Notes: generated from the letters alone by a model not told the origin. Numbered from the stretch's first letter, positions 1 to 6,957 are shown. The stretch is DNA of 64,000 nucleotides from Elusimicrobiota bacterium (GCA_016714745.1 JADKCG010000007.1:1-64000); one strand, 5' to 3'. Translations and numbers: made by a program.

Positions 1-92
1 TCGGAGGAGCGACGAAGTCGCGGGGGAGAGGGAAGTCCCACCGCCCCGATGCAACGGACTGGACAACAAGAGTGGCGGGGATTGAAACACTC
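1..92. other. Leading non-coding bases
   Basis: I see no gene end, RNA or terminator in the first 92 bases. GTCGCGGGGGAGAGGGAAGT is purine-rich but not a clear signal. An upstream gene may end just outside the window. Confidence 0.3.
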
Positions 93-1274
93 ATGAGCCC
101 GCACACGAAAGTTCTCTTTTGTTATATCTCGCACGCCAGCGGCCATCAGCGGGCGGCCGAGGCGGTGATGGGGGAACTTCGTCGGCGTCACCCTTCGGTG
201 CAATGCGAAGGCATCAATTCCATCAGTTATTCCAACCCGGTTTTCGGGAAAATTATTTCCAAGCTTTATATTCAACTTCTCAAAGTGGCGCCTCAAGTGT
301 GGGACTATCTGTATGATAACCCCTACATAGAGAAGGCCACGCGAGACATTCGCGAGTTCTTGAGCCTTTTTAATACCCGACGGATCGCAGAGGTGTTGCA
401 AAAACACCGTCCCCATTGCTTGGTGTGTACTCAGGCGGTGCCGGTGGGGTTGCTGTCTGCGATGAAAGAGCGGGGTCTTATCAAGGCTCCGATTGTTGGG
501 ATCATCACCGATTTTGGGGTTCACAAATACTGGATTTCTTCCCAGGTGGACCTTTATCTGGTTCCCTCCTCCGACGTACGTCGGAGGATGGTGCGGTTGG
601 GGGTGCCGGAAGAACGTATTCGCGTGACGGGGATCCCCGTGGACCTTCGGTTCTCTTCTCGGGGGGATCGCCGAGCGGAACGGGCGGCTCTGGGGCTCTC
701 GCTCCATCGTCCCACGGTCTTGGTCATGGGGGGCAATTACGGATTGGGCCCTCTGGAAGATGCGGTCCACGCTCTCCGTCGTATCCCTTTGGGGGCCCAA
801 CTGTTGGTGGTGTGCGGGAACAATCGATCGTTGTTGCGGAAAATGAATCGGCATTTTAGTTCGGATCGCCATGTCCCGGTGTTGGGTTTGACTCGGTCTG
901 TTCATCGGTTGATGGACGCGTCGGATCTTTTGATCTCGAAACCGGGCGGACTCACGACCTCTGAAGCTTTGGCGAAGGGGCTTCCGATGGTGATGATTGA
1001 GCCCATTCCCGGCCAGGAAGAACGGAACGCTCAATTTCTCCTTCGGCATGGGGCGGCGGAACGGGCGGACACCTTGGACGAATTGGTTCGCGTGGTCGAA
1101 CGGTTGTTGACCGACCGGGGTCGATTGGATCGTTTGCGCGAAAACGGCGTTATTCTGGCCCGACCCTGGGCCGCGCGTGACGCGGCTGAAGCCATTGCCA
1201 CTTTGATTGAAAAGCGAGAGGCCCCTCCCGCGCGTCGGGCTCGCGTCTGGCCTGTGTCGCCGTCTCGTTCATGA
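93..1274 (+). CDS. MGDG synthase/processive diacylglycerol glycosyltransferase-like protein (GT28 type)
   Basis: Probable membrane-associated glycosyltransferase that adds a sugar from a nucleotide sugar to diacylglycerol, making glycolipid. About 393 residues, normal for the family. The N-terminal acceptor domain carries ISHASGHQRAAEAV near its start, the form seen in MGDG synthases and UgtP. The C-terminal donor-binding domain has KPGGLTTSEALAKGLPMV and PIPGQEERNA. An in-frame GTG at 72 is an alternative start. I prefer ATG 93 because the protein then begins directly at the first beta strand. It overlaps the next gene by ATGA, so the two are probably co-transcribed lipid genes. The exact acceptor and sugar cannot be read from sequence. 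Confidence 0.8.
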   Translation: MSPHTKVLFCYISHASGHQRAAEAVMGELRRRHPSVQCEGINSISYSNPVFGKIISKLYIQLLKVAPQVWDYLYDNPYIEKATRDIREFLSLFNTRRIAEVLQKHRPHCLVCTQAVPVGLLSAMKERGLIKAPIVGIITDFGVHKYWISSQVDLYLVPSSDVRRRMVRLGVPEERIRVTGIPVDLRFSSRGDRRAERAALGLSLHRPTVLVMGGNYGLGPLEDAVHALRRIPLGAQLLVVCGNNRSLLRKMNRHFSSDRHVPVLGLTRSVHRLMDASDLLISKPGGLTTSEALAKGLPMVMIEPIPGQEERNAQFLLRHGAAERADTLDELVRVVERLLTDRGRLDRLRENGVILARPWAARDAAEAIATLIEKREAPPARRARVWPVSPSRS

Positions 1275-2131
1275 ACCGCGAGTCGGTCTGGGCTCTGGGG
1301 CTTTCTCTCTCCAGTCGGGTCACGTCGGCCATGCCGGAAGGGCCCCGCTATCGTTTGGCCGCTGGTCTTGGGCGCGGGGTCAGTCGGCTTTTTCCGATGA
1401 AACGCGAGGCGGTGGATAAAAATGTGGGCCACATCAACGCGTATTGCGGTACGCAATTTACATCGGAGCGCGTGTTTGAAAACTTTGGGATCACCTTGGC
1501 CGATTTTCTGGGAGGTCAGAAAGTTGAGATTCAGGTGGAAGGCCGAGAACGTGCGGAAGAAGCTCGTTCTCTTGGGCGCGGGACAATCATTCTCACCACC
1601 CATCTTGGCAATTGGGAACTGGGGGGGCGCGTGCTGTCCGATTGGGGGTGGCCGGTGACGGCGGTGTTTCAGCCCTATCGGTCTAAAACCATGCAACATT
1701 TTATTCAGACGAAACGGGCGCCGGGATTGAGTTATCTTGCGGTGGGGCGCGGCGCCGCCCATGGCATAGCGAAAGTGTTACGGCGGCAAGGTTCCGTCGC
1801 TATGTTGGCTGACCGACCGTTCGGGGAAGACGGGGGGTGGGTTTCCGTCTGTGGGCGCCCGATGCGTTTTCCGCGCGGGCCCTTTTTGTTCGCAAGTCGC
1901 ATGGGCGCGCCGGTTTTGCCGGGGTTTGCGCTGATGGAGCGCCCGGGCCATTATCGGGTGGTGGTGGAGAACGCATTGTGGGGGGAGGGGCCCGATCCCG
2001 TTCAGAATCTTATGGACAAGATGGCCCAAGTATTGGGAAAATACGTGGCAACTCACGGCGATCAATGGTATTGTTTCGAACCGCTGTGGGAAAACCTTGG
2101 AAACGGTCTGCCCAGTAGGAATAAAGCGTGA
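1271..2131 (+). CDS. LpxL/HtrB-family lysophospholipid (lipid A) acyltransferase
   Basis: Acyltransferase of the LpxL/LpxM/HtrB family, which transfers acyl chains to lipid A or a related lipid at the inner membrane. It is 286 residues long and contains the HxxxxE catalytic motif as HLGNWE around residue 115, followed by a GRGAAHG stretch, a DRPFGEDG stretch and an RFPRGPF segment typical of this fold. The start overlaps the stop of the upstream glycosyltransferase (ATGA), so both belong to one lipid-assembly unit. The N-terminal hydrophobic anchor is weak. Substrate (lipid A or another glycolipid) is inferred only. Confidence 0.8.
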   Translation: MNRESVWALGLSLSSRVTSAMPEGPRYRLAAGLGRGVSRLFPMKREAVDKNVGHINAYCGTQFTSERVFENFGITLADFLGGQKVEIQVEGRERAEEARSLGRGTIILTTHLGNWELGGRVLSDWGWPVTAVFQPYRSKTMQHFIQTKRAPGLSYLAVGRGAAHGIAKVLRRQGSVAMLADRPFGEDGGWVSVCGRPMRFPRGPFLFASRMGAPVLPGFALMERPGHYRVVVENALWGEGPDPVQNLMDKMAQVLGKYVATHGDQWYCFEPLWENLGNGLPSRNKA

Positions 2132-2270
2132 ACACAAATTTACGGGGTGTAGCGCAGTTGGGTCGTGTGTGCCAGTGGCACACGGGAGCGACGCCCGGCT
2201 TTAGCCGGGCCGGCCTGGAGCCCCGAAATATGGGGCGGAAGGCGCGCTTGGTTCGAAATCGAAATGCGGG
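2127..2270. repeat. Interrupted 5'-half copy of tRNA-Pro with palindromic insert
   Basis: Positions 2127-2161 match 2271-2305 exactly (35 bases): the leader plus the first 19 bases of the intact tRNA-Pro gene. The match then stops and an insert follows. The insert contains a perfect GTGTGCCA-G-TGGCACAC palindrome (2167-2183) and an 8-bp GCCCGGCT/AGCCGGGC hairpin (2193-2210). After it, GCGCGCTTGGTTCG (about 2242-2255) again matches the intact tRNA at 2308-2321. This looks like a tRNA duplicate broken by repeat insertion. No gene is visible here. Confidence 0.75.
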
Positions 2271-2286
2271 CGTGAACACAAATTTA

Positions 2287-2359
2287 CGGGGTGTAGCGCA
2301 GTTGGTAGCGCGCTTGGTTCGGGACCAAGAGGTCCGGGGTTCAAGTCCCCGCACCCCGA
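2287..2359 (+). tRNA. tRNA-Pro (anticodon CGG)
   Basis: Complete cloverleaf of 73 bases. The acceptor stem is CGGGGTG/CACCCCG with discriminator A, the D stem is GCGC/GCGC, the anticodon stem is CTTGG/CCAAG, and the T arm is CGGGG-TTCAAGT-CCCCG. The anticodon loop TTCGGGA gives CGG, which reads CCG. CCA is not encoded. A broken 5' copy lies upstream, and its 3' end is repeated downstream in a tandem array. Confidence 0.97.
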
Positions 2360-2805
2360 ATTTTGATTCGGGTAAGGTGTGCATCTGCGGTAGGTTTGAA
2401 TGCCGAGGGAGTAAAGGATGTCGTGCCCTCCGTTTACCGCGGGACCCGGGGCCTGTTCGGCCCGTCGCAAACGTGTGCCACTGGCACACGCGACCGCACC
2501 CTGAATTTTGATTCGGGCAAGGTGTGCATCTGCGGTAGGTTTGAATGCCGAGGGAGTAAAGGATGTCGTGCCCTCCGTTTACCGCGGGACCCGGGGCCTG
2601 TTCGGCCCGTCCAAAACGTGTGCCACTGGCACACTGGACCCCGCACCCCGAATTTTGATTCGGGTAAGGTGTGCATCTGCGGTAGGTTTGAATGCCGAGG
2701 GAGTAAAGGATGTCGTGCCCTCCGTTTACCGCGGGACCCGGGGCCTGTTCGGCCCGTCCAAAACGTGTGCCACTGGCACACGCGACCCCGCACCCCGATT
2801 TTCGC
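2351..2805. repeat. Tandem array of three 145-147 bp units each beginning with the tRNA-Pro 3' end
   Basis: The tRNA 3' end plus flank (GCACCCCGAATTTTGATTCG) recurs at 2351, 2496 (one mismatch) and 2643, with a truncated fourth copy at 2790, giving spacings of 145, 147 and 147. Each unit contains GGTGTGCATCTGCGGTAGG, a GGCC-TGTTC-GGCC hairpin and the palindrome GTGTGCCA-C-TGGCACAC (2473-2489, 2618-2634, 2765-2781). Open frames on both strands just re-read the repeat, so I treat the array as non-coding. It ends directly at the acylphosphatase start. Confidence 0.9.
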
Positions 2806-3081
2806 ATGATTGGTCGTCGGCGATGGAGGTTTGATGGGCGGGTTCAAGGGGTGGGATTTCGCGTTTTCTGTGAAGAGGCGGCGCTGGCGCGGGGCTTGCG
2901 GGGATGGGTGAGAAACGAGTTTGACGGATCTGTTTCGGTGGAAGTCGAAGGGGACACGGCTGTCTTGGCTGACTTCCTTCGTCACATTAAAATGAAGCAT
3001 CTGCCGGCGCGGGTGGATCGAACGGAAGAGTTTCTTCTTTCCGTAAAAAATGACCCTTTGGAGAAATTTGAAATTCGCTAG
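2806..3081 (+). CDS. acyP: Acylphosphatase
   Basis: Small cytosolic enzyme hydrolysing acyl phosphates. The 91-residue length is typical. Both family signatures are present: GRVQGVGFR near residue 11, with its catalytic Arg, and GWVRNEFDGSVSVEVEG, with its catalytic Asn. The reading frame continues upstream into the tandem repeat array to 2710, but that part only encodes repeat sequence. ATG 2806 places the first signature at the usual distance from the N terminus, so it is chosen as start. The gene sits immediately behind the repeat array and may depend on it for its promoter. Confidence 0.9.
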   Translation: MIGRRRWRFDGRVQGVGFRVFCEEAALARGLRGWVRNEFDGSVSVEVEGDTAVLADFLRHIKMKHLPARVDRTEEFLLSVKNDPLEKFEIR

Positions 3082-3087
3082 AGAGAT

Positions 3088-3116
3088 TTCAACAATGGGC
3101 GAATATCTACTATGAT
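3088..3116 (+). promoter_or_regulatory. Weak sigma-70-like promoter ahead of the sigma factor gene
   Basis: TTCAAC (3088-3093) and TATGAT (3111-3116) are separated by exactly 17 bases. The -10 box matches five of six consensus positions; the -35 box is poor. The sigma gene begins about 80 bases downstream. Confidence 0.35.
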
Positions 3117-3195
3117 CTTTCTTTATGGAATTGTTGGAATCAGATCCTTTTAGGCAAATCCCCCGTGTTGGGGAAAGTTTAAGGAGTTGGCCGGG

Positions 3196-4026
3196 ATGGC
3201 GGAAAGTTTAGATTCAGTTTCACTCTACTTTCACGGGGTCAAACGTCTTTCGGATACATCCAAGGAAGATGTGACGGAGTTATGGCGTCTCGCCAAGAAA
3301 GGCGACAAAAAGGCCAAAAAAAAACTGGTAGAGTTTAATCTTCGTTTGGTCATCCCCATCGCCAAAAAATATTATCGGTCTGGGGTCGATTTCATCGACC
3401 TTATTATGGAGGGAAATCTGGGGTTGATGCACGCAGTGGATAAATTCGACCCCAAACGAGGTTTTCGTTTTTCGACGTATGCTTCCTACTGGATCGAGCA
3501 ATCCATCCGGCGCGCCTACGACGAACAATCGAAGCTTATCCGAATTCCGCCCCACGCGCTCGAAGCTCTTCGCCGATGGCTTCGCGCTTGGGAAGGCATG
3601 CGGGTGGAATTCGGCCGCAGTCCCACCCTTCAAGAAATGGGGAAAAAGTTATCTCTGTCCCCTCGTCAAATTCGGAGCGTGGTGGACGCGCACGAGGCGG
3701 CCAAGCCCGTGGGCAGTCTGGATGTTCCGCTGGACGAAGATGAAAACCTTTATCTTCGCGACATGTTGACCGACAGTTCGGAGCGGGGTCCGGACCGGAT
3801 TTTCTCGATCCTTCGGGACCGGAGCGATGTCTCCACGGCGTTAAAAGGGGTCGGTCCGCGTGAGCGGATGATCCTGGAATTGCGTTTTGGCGTGACCGGA
3901 AAGTTGCCCATGACATTGGAAGAAGTGGGAAAAAAGTTGCACATTTCACGTGAGCGGGTTCGCCAACTTGAAGAGCGCGCCATGGCCCGGCTTCGTCGGG
4001 TGAGCCATCGCATGGGGCTCCAATGA
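3196..4026 (+). CDS. RNA polymerase sigma factor, sigma-70 family (group 2, RpoD/RpoS-like)
   Basis: Directs RNA polymerase to a promoter subset. It is 276 residues and lacks region 1.1, so it is shorter than a housekeeping RpoD. Region 1.2 is at the N terminus. Region 2 is clear (NLRLVIPIAKKYYRSG, then RGFRFSTYASYWIEQSIRR) and is followed by region 3. Region 4 contains the helix-turn-helix (LEEVGKKLHISRERVRQLEERA). A TTG at 3187 is in frame, but AAGGAG (3181-3186) abuts it and lies 9 bases before ATG 3196, which decides the start. The stop overlaps apt by ATGA. Group 2 (non-essential or stress) membership is inferred from length. Confidence 0.88.
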   Translation: MAESLDSVSLYFHGVKRLSDTSKEDVTELWRLAKKGDKKAKKKLVEFNLRLVIPIAKKYYRSGVDFIDLIMEGNLGLMHAVDKFDPKRGFRFSTYASYWIEQSIRRAYDEQSKLIRIPPHALEALRRWLRAWEGMRVEFGRSPTLQEMGKKLSLSPRQIRSVVDAHEAAKPVGSLDVPLDEDENLYLRDMLTDSSERGPDRIFSILRDRSDVSTALKGVGPRERMILELRFGVTGKLPMTLEEVGKKLHISRERVRQLEERAMARLRRVSHRMGLQ

Positions 4027-4565
4027 AAGCCCGCCCATTGTCACGTTCGTTGGATTTAAAAAAATATATCCGAGACATCCCTGATTTCCCCAAAAAGGGG
4101 ATCGTCTTCAAAGACATTACCCCGCTTCTGGGGAACGGCCCCGCCTTTGCCCTTTCCATCGACCTGTTGGCCAAGGTCGGGGCGAAGCACAAGGTGGATA
4201 AAGTGATCGCCATTGAGTCGCGGGGGTTTATCTTTGGTTCCGCCGTCGCACAACGGTTGGGTGTGGGGGTGGTCCCCGTGAGAAAAAAGGGGAAACTGCC
4301 GTACAAAACATTGTCGGCCACTTACACGTTGGAATACGGCGAGGACACCTTGGAAATGCATGTGGACGGCATTCGTCCCGGGGAACGCGTGTTGGTGGTG
4401 GACGATGTCTTGGCGACTGGGGGAACCGCCGACGCCGTTTTGCGTCTTGTGGCTCAGGCGGGAGGGCTTCCGTTGGCCGCGGCTTTTGCCATCGAACTCA
4501 AATTTTTGAAAGGTCGCGAACGTCTGAAGAATTTTGAGGTGGCTTCGCTCCTCCTTTACCGTTAG
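4023..4565 (+). CDS. apt: Adenine phosphoribosyltransferase
   Basis: Purine salvage enzyme converting adenine and PRPP to AMP in the cytosol. It is 180 residues, as usual. The N-terminal IRDIPDFPKKGIVFKDITPLL is a family hallmark, IESRGFIFGSAVA follows, and the PRPP-binding loop VLVVDDVLATGGTA is intact around residues 120-135. It overlaps the upstream sigma factor by ATGA, so translation is probably coupled. Its stop lies at the left end of the inverted-repeat element that begins at 4564. Confidence 0.95.
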   Translation: MKARPLSRSLDLKKYIRDIPDFPKKGIVFKDITPLLGNGPAFALSIDLLAKVGAKHKVDKVIAIESRGFIFGSAVAQRLGVGVVPVRKKGKLPYKTLSATYTLEYGEDTLEMHVDGIRPGERVLVVDDVLATGGTADAVLRLVAQAGGLPLAAAFAIELKFLKGRERLKNFEVASLLLYR

Positions 4566-4723
4566 GGCCCGCGCAGAAATAAATGTCCATTTTATCCGAG
4601 TGGATTTTGAGCCGAGCCAAGGCGCGAGGAAGGAGCATAGCGGGGACTATGTGACTGACGAGCAACGCAGGCGCAGGCCAAAAGCCGCCGGAGAAAGTGG
4701 ATAGTTCTTTCTGCGCGGGCCCT
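4564..4723. mobile_element. MITE-like element with 16-bp perfect terminal inverted repeats
   Basis: AGGGCCCGCGCAGAAA (4564-4579) and its exact reverse complement (4708-4723) bracket about 128 bases with no reading frame of note. Pairing continues imperfectly inward (TCCATTTTATCCG against CGGAGAAAGTGGA). The core holds a CATAG/CTATG hairpin. Size, non-coding content and termini fit a miniature inverted-repeat element. The left terminus covers the apt stop codon. No transposase is seen in the window, and copies elsewhere cannot be checked here. Confidence 0.6.
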
Positions 4724-4726
4724 AAG

Positions 4727-4735
4727 TGATAGAAT
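4727..4735 (+). promoter_or_regulatory. Extended -10 promoter for tRNA-Arg(CCT)
   Basis: TGATAGAAT is an extended -10 (TGn plus TATAAT with one mismatch), 21 bases before the tRNA. The same TGATATAAT form precedes other transcription units in this window. It starts three bases after the inverted-repeat element, so the element end may supply upstream promoter sequence. No good -35 box is seen. Confidence 0.5.
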
Positions 4736-4755
4736 GGAGTCTGTTTTTCGCCCAA

Positions 4756-4828
4756 GCCCCCGTAGCTCAATTGGATAGAGCTACTCCGTCCTAAGGAGAA
4801 AATGGTGGTTCAATTCCGCCCGGGGGCG
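4756..4828 (+). tRNA. tRNA-Arg (anticodon CCT)
   Basis: Cloverleaf of 73 bases. The acceptor stem is GCCCCCG/CGGGGGC with discriminator G, the D stem is GCTC/GAGC, and the T arm is GGTGG-TTCAATT-CCGCC. The anticodon loop GTCCTAA gives CCT, reading AGG. The anticodon stem has one A-A mismatch at its outer pair. CCA is not encoded. Confidence 0.92.
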
Positions 4829-4874
4829 TGGGCGGAAAATGGTGTTCCCTAAGGCATCAAAAAGGTAATGCTCA

Positions 4875-4943
4875 GCTCACTCCCTCTGCCAGAGCACGCC
4901 CCGGGTCCGAAGGACCCCAAAAAGCCGGAGGAGGGGGGTGAGC
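4875..4943. other. Candidate structured RNA or strong hairpin
   Basis: GCTCACTCCCTC (4875-4886) pairs with GAGGGGGGTGAGC near 4931-4943, apart from one G-T pair. Nested inside is GGGTCC-GAA-GGACCC (4903-4917). No T-tract follows, so this is not an ordinary terminator. It lies between tRNA-Arg and the TPR gene and could be part of the 5' leader of the latter. I do not recognise an RNA family; SRP RNA motifs are absent. Confidence 0.35.
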
Positions 4944-4973
4944 GGTTACAAAAAAACTTAAAAGGTGTCTCCC

Positions 4974-5675
4974 ATGTCTTCTCCCATTTATTCGTTGCCC
5001 GGACGAACGCAAGCGCCCGCGACCCGCGGGGAAAAAATGGCCCAATGGATCATCACCCACCGAGCTCAACTGGGGTTGGCTCTGGGGCTGTTGGCGTTGA
5101 CGTCGGCGCTTTCTGTCGCCATCGTTTTTAATCGTCGGAAATTAATGGAAGGAGGAATCCTCCAGCTTTCTTCGGCCCGCTATCAGGCGTCCAAAGGTCA
5201 AATGAAAGAGGCCATACAATCCATCGATGAGGTTCTCCGGTCTCAGCGCACCAGTCCCGTTGCCATGCAGGCCTATATTTTGAAAGGCGAACTGTTAACG
5301 CAGGCCGGCAAATTTGAAGAGGCGGCGAAAACTTACCAAGAAGGATACGGGCAAGCGTCTCTGCCGGACTATCGGGCGTTGATGTGGATGGGCCAGGCTT
5401 CCGCCGCCGTGGAATTGCAAAAATATCCCGAAGCTGTTGACCTTTACGACCGTTTTATTCGTGATTACCCCGGGCACTATCTTATTCCGCGATGCTACAT
5501 GGAGGTGGGGCGAATTCGGTCTGTTCAAAAACAATGGAAAGAGGCTCGCGCCGCCTACGAACGGTTGCTGGTTCTTTACCCCAAATCTCCCTGGGCGGAA
5601 GAAGCGCAAGCCAACCTGAACGCGGTGAACGCGCTGTCTCCATCGGAAACCCCCGGGGGGGAGACAAAAAAATAA
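4974..5675 (+). CDS. Membrane-anchored tetratricopeptide-repeat protein (YfgM-like)
   Basis: About 233 residues: a short N-terminal tail, one membrane helix around residues 30-50 (LGLALGLLALTSALSVAIV), then four or so TPR-like helical pairs (for example AYILKGELLTQAGKFEEAAKTYQEG and ARAAYERLLVLYPKSPWAEEAQANL). Such proteins are usually inner-membrane scaffolds with a periplasmic TPR domain. A GTG at 4965 is in frame; ATG 4974 has AAAGG eight bases upstream and is preferred. The next operon (infC) has its own promoter just after the stop. Partner unknown. Confidence 0.7.
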   Translation: MSSPIYSLPGRTQAPATRGEKMAQWIITHRAQLGLALGLLALTSALSVAIVFNRRKLMEGGILQLSSARYQASKGQMKEAIQSIDEVLRSQRTSPVAMQAYILKGELLTQAGKFEEAAKTYQEGYGQASLPDYRALMWMGQASAAVELQKYPEAVDLYDRFIRDYPGHYLIPRCYMEVGRIRSVQKQWKEARAAYERLLVLYPKSPWAEEAQANLNAVNALSPSETPGGETKK

Positions 5676-5694
5676 TTTTTCAGAATCCGGGCCA

Positions 5695-5723
5695 TTGACA
5701 GCGGACCTCCGTTCTGTTAATAT
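5695..5723 (+). promoter_or_regulatory. Consensus sigma-70 promoter of the infC operon
   Basis: Perfect TTGACA (5695-5700), a 17-base spacer, and TAATAT (5718-5723; four of six positions match TATAAT). Transcription would start near 5730, about 55 bases before infC. This is the clearest promoter in the window. Confidence 0.88.
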
Positions 5724-5739
5724 GACCGCATTCAAAAAT

Positions 5740-5770
5740 ACAGAGGGGGACTTCCTCCTCTGTTTTTTTT
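5740..5770 (+). terminator. Intrinsic terminator/attenuator in the infC leader
   Basis: A 10-bp stem (5740-5749 with 5754-5763, one G-T pair) closes a 4-base loop and runs into eight consecutive T (5763-5770). It lies downstream of the promoter and directly before the AGGAG of infC, so it would stop most operon transcripts unless overridden. That is the arrangement expected of an attenuator. The alternative is that it mainly ends read-through from the upstream gene. Confidence 0.75.
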
Positions 5771-5784
5771 AGGAGACAACGAGC

Positions 5785-6333
5785 ATCTACCCGAGAACTT
5801 TTCAGCGGCCTCCCGCCGGCAACAGTGGCGGACCGCGCATCAACCATCAAATTCGAGCCCAGCAGGTCCGCCTGATTGACGAGGACGGAACTCAGTTGGG
5901 AGTAAAAAACCTGGATGAAGCCATTCGTACGGCTCAAGACCGGGGGAAGGATTTGGTGGAAGTCGCTCCCCTGGCCAATCCGCCCGTGTGCAAGGTGGTG
6001 GACTTCTCTAAGTATCGCTATGAAAAAGAGAAGCAGAAGAAAGAGGCCCGGAAGCACGCGAAGGGGGGGCAGGTTAAAGAGGTTCGGTTTCGTCCCCGCA
6101 TCGGGGACCACGATTTTGATACGAAACTTCGGGCCATTCAGAAGTTTTTGGAAGGGCGCGACAAAGTGCGCATTACCGTGATGTTCCGCGGCCGCGAAAT
6201 GGAACACAAGGATTTGGGCTACAAGATCATTGAGCGCATCAAGCTCATCCTCGGGGAAACGGCGACGGTGGAGTCGAACCCCATGATGTTTGGGAATCGG
6301 ATGATCCTCATGTTGGCCCCGCAAAAAAAGTGA
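5785..6333 (+). CDS. infC: Translation initiation factor IF-3 (AUC start codon)
   Basis: IF-3 binds the 30S subunit and proofreads initiation. The usual N-terminal domain (RINHQIRAQQVRLIDEDG) lies upstream of the first standard in-frame start (TTG 5896). Reading back without a stop reaches ATC 5785, nine bases after AGGAG (5771-5775), giving 182 residues, the normal family length. IF-3 genes of other bacteria characteristically use AUU or similar near-cognate codons, which IF-3 itself discriminates against, so AUC here implies autoregulation. The C-terminal domain (HDFDTKLRAIQKFLEG) is intact. First gene of infC-rpmI-rplT, with pheST following. Confidence 0.92.
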   Translation: MYPRTFQRPPAGNSGGPRINHQIRAQQVRLIDEDGTQLGVKNLDEAIRTAQDRGKDLVEVAPLANPPVCKVVDFSKYRYEKEKQKKEARKHAKGGQVKEVRFRPRIGDHDFDTKLRAIQKFLEGRDKVRITVMFRGREMEHKDLGYKIIERIKLILGETATVESNPMMFGNRMILMLAPQKK

Positions 6334-6387
6334 CACGATTTTAAGGCCGGCGAAACGATCGGTCAATAAATAAGTCGAGTTGATCCC

Positions 6388-6588
6388 ATGCCAAAAATTA
6401 AAAGCCACAGCGGAGCGAAGAAACGTTTTCGAATCACGGCGAACGGCCACGTCATGCATCAAACGCAAGGACGTCGTCACCTCCTGATCGGAATGTCGTC
6501 TAACCGACGTCGCCGCTTTCTCAAAGACAACAAGTTAAATACAGTCCAATCCGATATTATTAAAGCCCTTTTGCCCTATGCGCGTTAA
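6388..6588 (+). CDS. rpmI: 50S ribosomal protein L35
   Basis: Small basic protein of the large ribosomal subunit, 66 residues, the standard length. It begins MPKIKSHSGAKKRF and contains GRRHLLIGMSSNRRR, both characteristic. It follows infC by 54 bases and overlaps the start of rplT by 11 bases, the conserved order infC-rpmI-rplT. Confidence 0.97.
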   Translation: MPKIKSHSGAKKRFRITANGHVMHQTQGRRHLLIGMSSNRRRRFLKDNKLNTVQSDIIKALLPYAR

Positions 6589-6943
6589 ATCCGTCGTCTA
6601 CACCCGTCAACGCAAGAAAAAATGGTTCCGTCGAGCCAAAGGCGCTTACGCCACGAAGAGCACCCGCTGGCGGATGGTCATTCAACATTTAGAAATGTCC
6701 ATGCGGCATATGTATCGGGGCCGCAAAGACAAAAAACGCGATTTGCGCGCGATTTGGATTCAGCGGATCAATGCCGCCTCTCGCGCCGAGGGATTAAGTT
6801 ACTCTCGGTTTTTCTCGGGTTTAAAAAAAGCGGGCGTTATTTTGGATCGCAAGATTTTGGCGACCTTGGCGGCTGAAGATCAGCCGTCTTTCCAAAAACT
6901 GGCGGTGCTTGCTCGTGAACACGCTGGGGTTAAGGCCGCATAA
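6578..6943 (+). CDS. rplT: 50S ribosomal protein L20
   Basis: Binds 23S rRNA early in 50S assembly, and in several bacteria it represses its own operon. It is 121 residues with the family signature RQRKKKWFRRAKGAY at the N terminus and WIQRINAASRAEGLSYSRF in the middle. ATG 6578 lies inside the end of rpmI (11-base overlap), suggesting coupled translation. Slightly lower Lys/Arg density at the C terminus is normal. Confidence 0.97.
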   Translation: MRVKSVVYTRQRKKKWFRRAKGAYATKSTRWRMVIQHLEMSMRHMYRGRKDKKRDLRAIWIQRINAASRAEGLSYSRFFSGLKKAGVILDRKILATLAAEDQPSFQKLAVLAREHAGVKAA

Positions 6944-6957
6944 ATCCTGTTTCTGTT

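Noticed and set aside
2351..2805. CRISPR array
   Set aside because: The units are 145-147 bp and identical throughout, with no short repeats separated by unique spacers and no cas genes.
2010..3000. Open frames of 108-265 codons on both strands in the tRNA-Pro repeat region
   Set aside because: They only translate the tandem unit and palindromes repeatedly and run through the tRNA gene; no ribosome site or conserved domain.
4875..4943. SRP (4.5S) RNA
   Set aside because: The conserved GGAA tetraloop with flanking CAGG and AGCAGCC elements is absent; only generic hairpins are seen.
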